Below are positions 16,230 through 21,268 of a DNA stretch of 23,110 bases, piece after piece (the stretch's first letter is position 1; every line of letters begins with the position of its first letter). A model generated the notes under the pieces. The model did no database searches. It worked only from the letters and a program-made list of their open reading frames with translations, and was not told the DNA's origin. The position numbers and the translations under genes are program-made. The stretch comes from DATKWV01 sp035529405 (GTDB taxonomy: Bacteria; Planctomycetota; Phycisphaerae; Sedimentisphaerales; Anaerobacaceae): the NCBI GenBank assembly GCA_035529405.1, contig DATKWV010000208.1, positions 1 to 23,110 on the forward strand, given 5' to 3'.

Positions 16230-18289
16230 TTTCTGCCGGTCTCCTCAAAACCGCCGATTTCATACAAACTCGGCGCAAGTTTCTCCTGAACATCCACAAT
16301 GAAAACCTCCGTGTCGTCCTTGTCGGCGACAACAATATATTTTCGTACATTCTGTAACGCCTGCTCCAGAACAACCAGTCTTTCAAGCTGCTGGTATATG
16401 CGCCGCCCCGCCCGGTATGCCTTCAACTGGTCAATAAACCTCTGGCCCGTGGCATTTGCCAGGGTGGCTTTTTCGAAGGCGTAACTTCGCGCCTCACGCA
16501 ACGTCGTGAAAATGTCGCCGCTGGCAAGGGAAAACGCCGTATCAAGAGAATCATCAAACTTTTCCATTTCAGCGGGTTGGGCGTTTTGCCTGGCGCTCTG
16601 GTACTTCTGCAGCAATTTATACAACTGCTCGGCACGCTCAACAGAACCGGCCAGGGAACTGAGAACTCTGTTGTGCTGTGCCTGTGCGGCAAGGATAAGC
16701 GCCTGCTTTTTCTGCACGGCACCGACAAACTCCTGAAAGTCTTTCGCCACTTCCACAGGCGGGTGAATACCCCTTAACCCTATAAAAACGATTTCCACAC
16801 CCAATCCCACCCTGTCGGCGGCAATCTGAATCCTCTCCTGCAGAATCCGCCTGGCCGCAGCGCGGCCCATACTCAGCAGGCTTTTCTGCATATCCGCTTC
16901 GCTATCGACTTCGACAACAGCACTTGCGGCAACGTTCGTAAGCTCACGGTAACAAATGCACTCAAGCAGTTTTTCCGGCTCTTTATTATTGTAGATGAAC
17001 GAATATAAATCCTTCACGCGGTACTGCACCGGCACAGCCGCAACCATAAGGCCAACCGGTACAGCTACGTCCCCCGAGCCTGAGCCGACCTGCCGGGTGG
17101 CAATAAGGAAATTATCCTCATGTTGATAATGTGCCTGTCCCCAAAGTGTCGGCTGGCGCCTGTGATACCCCGTCTTAGGGTCAATTTCCGGAACAAAGCC
17201 TATACTCAGCTCCGAGACCATTTTCGTGGGGTACTTATATACTTTGTCAAAGGGCCAGGGCCATTTACCCACCAGGCCGGGGCCCACCACCCTTATCTGG
17301 CCGCTTTCACTTAACGGATTGCCGAAATGCTCAATTACCGCCTCTTCGTTCGGGCCTACGACCACAATTGAGCTTAGCAGGTACAGCGTCACCACACCAA
17401 AAAATATAAGTGGGATGATAGCTTTCTCCAGCAGTTTATACAACCATGTCTGCGAGACCTTGAAGCCGAACTGATAATCAATCGCCTCGGCCGCTGTGCG
17501 AAATATCTCCCTCGGTTCGCTGATAATACCAAGCAGCCTGCTGTCAAATGCGCTTCGCCCATACCGCAGCTTCAGCCGCGGACGATAAATATCCAATACG
17601 GCATTCAGCGCCGTTTCGACCCCGAGCACGATAAGCAGCACCGGAATCACAAAATTGATTACACTAACAGCTATCGGGATACCGAAGTGTACCAGCGCCA
17701 GACCCAGTGCAAGGGAAAACGACAGGATTGCAACACCAAGCAGCATACTGCCGCCGGCCCTCAAAGGCTTCCACTGGTCCTGACCGGCCATACCGATTGC
17801 ATAACGCGACAGCAGGAAGCTTAAAAATGCAATCGTGGTCATAATAATTGCACAAAGCAACGGCTCCTGCGTCTCGATATCGCCCAGGGCACTTACAACT
17901 TTCAGCAGATACAAACCAATGCCAAGCTGGTAAACGGCAATAACGCCGGAAAAAGACGGCAAAAACCATTTCTCCAGCAGACCCAGTCGCTGCTGCGCAA
18001 CAGCAAACAGCGCCGTATGTTCGCGCTTTCCTTCGAAGATCGCGGAGGCCTTTTTGCTTTCGGCCAGCCGGCCCATATCCAGCCTTTCCTGCTCGGCCAG
18101 CGACCGCTGATGAAATTGAACAGTCAGCAGACACCAAATCAGCGCCGCTGATAACACCAGCCAACCCGCAGCAAAGACCCCAAAGAAGCCGCTCCATCGG
18201 CCCACCAGCAGCGTCGTAACAAAAACAACAACGCTGAAAACCAGTGACGCCAGGCTCAGTTTTTCTGCAGGTTTGGCTGATACCGCCAT
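16226..18289 (-). CDS. polytopic N-terminal module fused to an HflK-like SPFH domain
   Basis: A 687-aa protein of unusual architecture. Residues 1-280 contain about five or six hydrophobic segments (11-30, 33-56, 115-135, 143-163, 181-201, 204-225) with a charged stretch between helices 2 and 3. A further helix (about 288-312) leads directly into an SPFH domain: VGPNEEAVIEHFGNP (311-325), GPGLVGKWPWPFDKV (336-350), and onward to about 525. A long Gln/Ala-rich helical region (525-655) follows. Normal HflK and HflC have a single membrane helix, so the N-terminal 280 residues are an added module. It begins with a good site (AGGA about 7 nt before the ATG) and overlaps hflC by 4 nt, making it the first gene of the long minus-strand run. 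I infer a scaffold or membrane-sensing role in an HflKC-like assembly; this is not shown by the sequence. Confidence 0.82.
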   Translation of the reverse strand: MAVSAKPAEKLSLASLVFSVVVFVTTLLVGRWSGFFGVFAAGWLVLSAALIWCLLTVQFHQRSLAEQERLDMGRLAESKKASAIFEGKREHTALFAVAQQRLGLLEKWFLPSFSGVIAVYQLGIGLYLLKVVSALGDIETQEPLLCAIIMTTIAFLSFLLSRYAIGMAGQDQWKPLRAGGSMLLGVAILSFSLALGLALVHFGIPIAVSVINFVIPVLLIVLGVETALNAVLDIYRPRLKLRYGRSAFDSRLLGIISEPREIFRTAAEAIDYQFGFKVSQTWLYKLLEKAIIPLIFFGVVTLYLLSSIVVVGPNEEAVIEHFGNPLSESGQIRVVGPGLVGKWPWPFDKVYKYPTKMVSELSIGFVPEIDPKTGYHRRQPTLWGQAHYQHEDNFLIATRQVGSGSGDVAVPVGLMVAAVPVQYRVKDLYSFIYNNKEPEKLLECICYRELTNVAASAVVEVDSEADMQKSLLSMGRAAARRILQERIQIAADRVGLGVEIVFIGLRGIHPPVEVAKDFQEFVGAVQKKQALILAAQAQHNRVLSSLAGSVERAEQLYKLLQKYQSARQNAQPAEMEKFDDSLDTAFSLASGDIFTTLREARSYAFEKATLANATGQRFIDQLKAYRAGRRIYQQLERLVVLEQALQNVRKYIVVADKDDTEVFIVDVQEKLAPSLYEIGGFEETGRK

Positions 18290-18312
18290 CTTTTATTCCT
18301 GTAAGCTGCGAA

Positions 18313-18333
18313 CAAAAAAACCACGAATGTGGT
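18313..18333 (-). promoter_or_regulatory. hairpin plus T-run in the leader of the SPFH operon (attenuator-like, weak)
   Basis: On the minus strand ACCAC-ATTC-GTGGT forms a perfect 5-bp stem (18320-18333) and is followed at once by a run of T's (18314-18320 as A's on the plus strand). The ribosome site of the 687-aa SPFH gene follows about 15 nt later. The shape resembles a small intrinsic terminator or attenuator, or a 5'-end stabiliser. The stem is short, so function is uncertain. There is no minus-strand gene immediately upstream that would need termination here. Confidence 0.3.
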
Positions 18334-18335
18334 AT

Positions 18336-18370
18336 TTAATAACAATTAGTACGCTCTTTACAAGTTGCAA
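18336..18370 (-). promoter_or_regulatory. candidate promoter(s) for the SPFH-led minus-strand operon
   Basis: Two overlapping sigma70-like candidates are visible on the minus strand: TTGTAA (18358-18363), 16 nt, TATTAA (18336-18341); and TTGCAA (18365-18370), 16 nt, TAATTG (18343-18348). Both are imperfect. They lie in the AT-rich region before the first gene of the run, where a promoter is expected. Confidence 0.25.
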
Positions 18371-18392
18371 AGTTTCAAGTATAACATAGAAT
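18365..18392 (+). promoter_or_regulatory. candidate promoter for the divergent ABC-2 permease
   Basis: TTGCAA (18365-18370), 16 nt, TAGAAT (18387-18392) on the plus strand, about 90 nt before the permease start. TTGCAA is self-complementary, so the same bases could serve as the -35 element of the opposing operon promoter. The match to consensus is weak. Confidence 0.25.
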
Positions 18393-18482
18393 AGCAGTTA
18401 AGCATAGAAACATTTACTAAAAACTGTTTTCGGCAAAATCACGAAACGGCCTTTATCCTCTTGTCCGTTGTTTGATAAAAGA

Positions 18483-19445
18483 ATGCGTAAATTGCTCACC
18501 ATAACTAAGAATACCTTTGTAGAAACACTAAGGCGCCCGGTCTATGCGATAATAATTAGTGCCGCCGTCTTCCTCTTGTTTATAAGTCCGTCGCTGACAA
18601 TGTATACCATGGACGATGACAATAAGCTTTTGCGCGAGATGGGCTTATCTACGTTGTTTTTAAGCAGTTTGTTCATTGCAATCTTTTCCGCATCAGGCGC
18701 AGTGGCCGAGGAAATCGACAATAAGACCATCTCCACGGTACTCACAAAGCCCGTTCAACGTCCGATATTTATTATTGCCAAGTTCCTGGGCGTCGCTGCG
18801 GCCGTAACGCTGGCACACTATATCTGTACAATCGTGCTTTTGATGACAATCCGCCACGGTGTCATGGAAACACAAGCCGATACCTATGACTGGACGGTTA
18901 TAACCGCAGCAATAATTGCCGCAAGCCTGACGTTCCTGCTAAGTGCTTTTTTTAACTACGCTTACGACTGGACCTTCTCTTCCACAGCGGTAGTACTGGC
19001 CGGTATATTCGCCACACTAACTATCGTATTACTGCTGTTTATCGACCCGCAGTGGCAGTTCAACCCCGCCGGCAACCGCATCAACTCGCTGGATGTGTAC
19101 GGCTGTTTCCTGCTGCTGCTGGCAGCGGTCGTAATTGTAGCTCTGGCGGTAGCATTTTCATCCAGATTTAATGTCGCAGCCACCTTGTCGGCATGTGTGG
19201 GCATTTTTCTGCTCGGCCTTGTCAGCGACTATGCCTTCGGTCGATTTGCCGAAGCACACTTATGGGCCAGAATAGCCAGGTTCCTCGTGCCAAACCTGCA
19301 GGTTTTCTGGATTAGTGACGCCATTTACGAAGGCAGTAAAATTACCATAAAATACGTACTGACAAGCGCTTGTTACGCCCTATCCTATACCGTTGCCGTC
19401 CTTTCGCTGGCAATCGCCCTGTTCCAGAAACGCCAGGTCGGATAG
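18483..19445 (+). CDS. ABC-2 type permease without adjacent ATPase
   Basis: A 320-aa polytopic membrane protein. I chose the ATG at 18483; an in-frame TTG at 18468 would add five residues, and neither start has a strong Shine-Dalgarno sequence. About six hydrophobic segments are visible: near residues 20-38, 56-76, 98-118, 137-157, 165-185, 210-235 and a final pair from about 285. The cytoplasmic loop after helix 2 has EIDNKTISTVLTKPVQR, closely matching the same loop in the permease at 9352-10731 and typical of NosY-like ABC2_membrane_2 proteins. No ATP-binding subunit lies next to it. The ATPase at 10724-11989 is the only candidate in this window. It is transcribed divergently from the SPFH operon and ends 2 nt from the stop of the convergent acetyltransferase gene. 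Substrate unknown. Confidence 0.8.
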   Translation: MRKLLTITKNTFVETLRRPVYAIIISAAVFLLFISPSLTMYTMDDDNKLLREMGLSTLFLSSLFIAIFSASGAVAEEIDNKTISTVLTKPVQRPIFIIAKFLGVAAAVTLAHYICTIVLLMTIRHGVMETQADTYDWTVITAAIIAASLTFLLSAFFNYAYDWTFSSTAVVLAGIFATLTIVLLLFIDPQWQFNPAGNRINSLDVYGCFLLLLAAVVIVALAVAFSSRFNVAATLSACVGIFLLGLVSDYAFGRFAEAHLWARIARFLVPNLQVFWISDAIYEGSKITIKYVLTSACYALSYTVAVLSLAIALFQKRQVG

Positions 19446-19447
19446 GG

Positions 19448-19921
19448 TCAACAGCCAGCAGACTCCCCGCCAAAATCATACAAAACCGCGATTTCGTCAC
19501 AATGCTGCTGCTTGCTGCACTTTGCACAGTCTTTCCACACCTTCATCGGCAGCGTCTCTTTTTTAATGCTCACAAATCCCAGTTTTTCAAAAAAACCAGC
19601 TGTCAGCGTAAGCGCAAATATACGGGCCAGTCCAAGTTCCCGGCCTTTCTGCAGTACCGCAAGTACCAGCATCCTGCCGGCACCTTTGCCTTCGTTGTCC
19701 TTGTCAACGGCTAAAGATTTTATTTCGCCCAGGTCCGCCCAGATAATCTGCAGCGCGCAGCAGCCTACAACCTTGCCGTCGAGCTCGGCAACGGTAAAGG
19801 TCTGTAAATTTTCATAAATATCGGACATCGAACGAAACAGCATCTTGTCCCGCTCGGCATAAAAATTTACCAGCGAACAAATGGCCTTTGCATCCGCGAT
19901 TCTTGCATTCCGTACATTCAT
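19448..19921 (-). CDS. argA: short N-acetylglutamate synthase-like GNAT acetyltransferase
   Basis: A 157-aa single-domain GNAT protein from the ATG at 19921; an in-frame TTG at 19927 would add two residues. It opens with VRNARIADAKAICSLVNFYA. EIKSLAVDKDNEGKGAGRML follows, containing the acetyl-CoA pyrophosphate-binding GKGAGR loop, then FALTLTAGFFEKLGF. The C-terminus has LPMKVWKDCAKC and CDEIAVLYDF. The last block (LP-KVW-DC--C----CDE) is characteristic of the short N-acetylglutamate synthases, such as the mycobacterial type, which start arginine biosynthesis by acetylating glutamate with acetyl-CoA. No other arg gene is nearby, so another small-molecule acetyltransferase is possible. It lies 36 bp downstream of hicA in the left pair, on the same strand, and may share its transcript. 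Confidence 0.75.
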   Translation of the reverse strand: MNVRNARIADAKAICSLVNFYAERDKMLFRSMSDIYENLQTFTVAELDGKVVGCCALQIIWADLGEIKSLAVDKDNEGKGAGRMLVLAVLQKGRELGLARIFALTLTAGFFEKLGFVSIKKETLPMKVWKDCAKCSKQQHCDEIAVLYDFGGESAGC

Positions 19922-19957
19922 AGACAAAAGTGTACAATGTTATGCTGATTTACATTT

Positions 19958-20191
19958 TTATAACTTTTTCAGACGGTCATTGTAATCGTCAACCGTAATT
20001 TCTGTTTCTCGAAGGATTTCTCTGATTAAAGGGCGTGCTAATACTCTTGCTTTGTGGTGTGGGATGGTGGTAACTCTTCCGTCAGGGTGCTTGTAAAAGG
20101 CATAACTGCCTTTTTGGCGAACTTTCTCGAATCCCAATCGGCATAACAGGTTCTCCATCTTTTTAGCGTTGACAAGCTTGAGCCGACTCAA
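19958..20191 (-). CDS. hicA: HicA-family toxin-like protein with Tyr in place of catalytic His
   Basis: HicA toxins are small double-stranded-RNA-binding-fold mRNA interferases. This 77-aa protein has the family layout: LLCRLGFEKVRQKGS (15-29), FYKHPDGRVTTIPHH, and PLIREILRETEITVDDY. The residue after 'GS' (position 30), normally the catalytic His, is Tyr, encoded TAT, one transition from CAT. The start is TTG (20191), overlapping the hicB stop as TTGA. It is supported because the resulting N-terminus aligns residue for residue with the HicA at 20935-21162, which places its His at position 30 as well. An internal ATG at 20158 (residue 12) is the alternative. Translation is presumably coupled to hicB. 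Confidence 0.83.
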   Translation of the reverse strand: MSRLKLVNAKKMENLLCRLGFEKVRQKGSYAFYKHPDGRVTTIPHHKARVLARPLIREILRETEITVDDYNDRLKKL

Positions 20192-20409
20192 CCTGTCACC
20201 TCAAGTTGCTGGATCCCCACAAACTCAGGTATCAGTTTCTTTGCCTCGGCGTCCATTTCCTCAAGGCACAATTCGACTACCTCTTTAAGATTGTCTGTAA
20301 GCTCATCCAGAGTCTTGGCCTGGGTATGGGCCCCGGGAATCGCCGGAACAATGCCTATGTACAGACCGGTTTCCGGGTCTTTTTCGATATATCCGGTTAC
20401 TTTATACAT
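20188..20409 (-). CDS. hicB: HicB-family antitoxin
   Basis: A 73-aa protein with the HicB partial RNase H-like fold: YIEKDPETGLYIGIVPAIPG (8-27, the aspartate/glycine strand pair), HTQAKTLDELTDNLKEVVEL and LCLEEM. HicB binds and neutralises HicA. It ends without the C-terminal helix-turn-helix or ribbon-helix-helix domain seen in longer HicB proteins, so autoregulation by direct DNA binding is not obvious. The ATG (20409) has a strong AGGAG 8 nt upstream. The order is antitoxin first and toxin second, the reverse of classical hicAB, with a 4-nt overlap. Confidence 0.87.
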   Translation of the reverse strand: MYKVTGYIEKDPETGLYIGIVPAIPGAHTQAKTLDELTDNLKEVVELCLEEMDAEAKKLIPEFVGIQQLEVTG

Positions 20410-20426
20410 TCGGTAGTCTCCTGATT

Positions 20427-20454
20427 AGTATATCAACAAAACAGATTCTATCAA
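20427..20454 (-). promoter_or_regulatory. sigma70-like promoter candidate for the left hicBA pair
   Basis: On the minus strand TTGATA (20449-20454) and TATACT (20427-20432) are separated by 16 nt, each 5 of 6 to consensus. The expected start of transcription, near 20420, falls inside the AGGAG ribosome site (20418-20422). The message would have a leader of only about 11 nt, which is odd; another start site may be used. Confidence 0.45.
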
Positions 20455-20474
20455 ACTTGCCGCCGGATGCCAAG

Positions 20475-20504
20475 AAAAAAAGCCGCAAGTGTAGTTCTCA
20501 CGGC
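20475..20504 (-). terminator. rho-independent terminator-like hairpin (minus strand)
   Basis: On the minus strand an 8-bp stem (CTCACGGC against GCCGCAAG on the plus strand, two G-U pairs) closes a 7-nt loop and is followed by seven T's (20475-20481). No minus-strand gene ends nearby. It may stop read-through from the heparinase-family gene, whose stop lies about 765 bp upstream on that strand, before the left hicBA promoter. Confidence 0.5.
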
Positions 20505-20648
20505 CTTTCGGTCGGCAAAATGAATTGAAAATCTATGCTCTCCGTCTTCTGTGCAATATTGACTCGCCCGGGCCAAACAGCAAAACCGTCCCCGGCTCGA
20601 GCTGCAGTCATATTATGCGCAGACTGAATAAAAAATAAGTTTGCAGCC

Positions 20649-20677
20649 TTGACAATACATCCTTAATGATGTATACT
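20649..20677 (+). promoter_or_regulatory. strong sigma70-type promoter of the right hicBA pair
   Basis: TTGACA (20649-20654, perfect -35), a 17-nt spacer and TATACT (20672-20677, 5 of 6). The predicted start of transcription is near 20684, giving a leader of about 28 nt to the hicB ATG at 20712. This is the best promoter match in the window. Confidence 0.75.
20655..20674. promoter_or_regulatory. candidate operator palindrome within the hicBA promoter
   Basis: ATACATC (20655-20661) and GATGTAT (20668-20674) form a perfect 7-bp inverted repeat around a 6-bp centre. It fills the promoter spacer and overlaps the -10 element, the expected position for a repressor site controlling a toxin-antitoxin operon. 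The regulator is unknown, because the short HicB encoded here has no visible DNA-binding domain. Confidence 0.5.
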
Positions 20678-20711
20678 TAAATCGTATTTTTATACTAAAG
20701 GTAATTGGAAA

Positions 20712-20942
20712 ATGAAAAAAAGCCATCAGTTGCCTATACTAATAGAAAAAGATGAAGATGGATTTTATGTAGTTGAATGTCCTGTATTCTCGGGATGCTA
20801 TAGCCAGGGGAAAACCATAGACCAGGCCCTGAAAAACATTCGAGAAGTAATTGACTTATGTCTCGAAGAAGAACACAATAAAAAAGCGCTTCAAAACTTC
20901 CATCCCCAGGAACTAAGTTTCTACACACTCTCTTATGCCTAA
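20712..20942 (+). CDS. hicB: HicB-family antitoxin
   Basis: A 76-aa HicB-type protein: LPILIEKDEDGFYVVECPVF (7-26), SGCYSQGKTIDQALKNIREV and IDLCLEE. This is the same fold and order of motifs as the HicB at 20188-20409, but the two are clearly diverged (shared core G-Y-----P---G---Q-KT-D). Like that one it is short and lacks a recognisable C-terminal DNA-binding domain. The ATG at 20712 has AAAGG about 10 nt upstream. Its stop overlaps the start of the following hicA by 8 nt, consistent with coupled synthesis of antitoxin and toxin. Confidence 0.88.
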   Translation: MKKSHQLPILIEKDEDGFYVVECPVFSGCYSQGKTIDQALKNIREVIDLCLEEEHNKKALQNFHPQELSFYTLSYA

Positions 20943-21162
20943 ATTACCGAACATTTCCGGCAACCAGGCTGTAAAATGTTTTGAAAAGATAGGTTATCAA
21001 GTCATTCGTCAACGGGGCAGCCATATACGAATGTGCCACAAAAGCGATAGCGCCAAACGGCCTTTAACTATACCTGGCCATAAGACATTAGGCAAAGGTC
21101 TTATGCGCAAACTACTGCGTGATGCTGAACTTACTGTCGAGGAATTTTCAAGGTTACTTTAA
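20935..21162 (+). CDS. hicA: HicA-family mRNA interferase toxin
   Basis: A 75-aa HicA: FEKIGYQVIRQRGSH (16-30), with the catalytic His at position 30, then LTIPGHKTLGKGLMRKLLRDAELTVEEF in the usual positions. HicA degrades mRNA in a ribosome-independent way and is held inactive by HicB. The ATG lies inside the last codons of hicB (8-nt overlap) and has no ribosome site of its own, so translation depends on that of hicB. All recognisable motifs are intact, so this pair is predicted to be functional. It converges on the heparinase-family gene, with 106 bp between stops. Confidence 0.9.
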   Translation: MPKLPNISGNQAVKCFEKIGYQVIRQRGSHIRMCHKSDSAKRPLTIPGHKTLGKGLMRKLLRDAELTVEEFSRLL

Positions 21163-21268
21163 CTAAAACAACAATCCGCTGAACTCCGACCACTTAAGTA
21201 ACTTCTACCAAATTCTCTGCCGAGATAAACTCCGGCAAGTATTTCGGGGCTGAATAATGTTTTGCCTT

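Larger units (their letters stand above)
20410..20711. other. 302-bp intergenic region between divergent hicBA operons
   Basis: No convincing coding sequence is seen here. It holds a minus-strand promoter candidate (20427-20454), a minus-strand terminator-like hairpin (20475-20504), and the plus-strand promoter with palindrome (20649-20677). The middle (20505-20648) contains only an imperfect long-spaced inverted repeat: AATATTGACT at 20555-20564 against AGTCATATT at 20606-20614. No function can be assigned to that repeat. Confidence 0.6.

Noticed and set aside
17664..18197. 177-aa minus-strand frame inside the SPFH fusion gene
   Set aside because: Considered as evidence for a frameshift in the N-terminal module. 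The main frame is continuous from a good ribosome site to the SPFH domain, so no frameshift is needed.
21163..21268. Possible bidirectional terminator between hicA and the heparinase-family gene (TGCCG...CGGCA)
   Set aside because: The stem is about 5 bp or needs a bulge, and no T-run follows on either strand.
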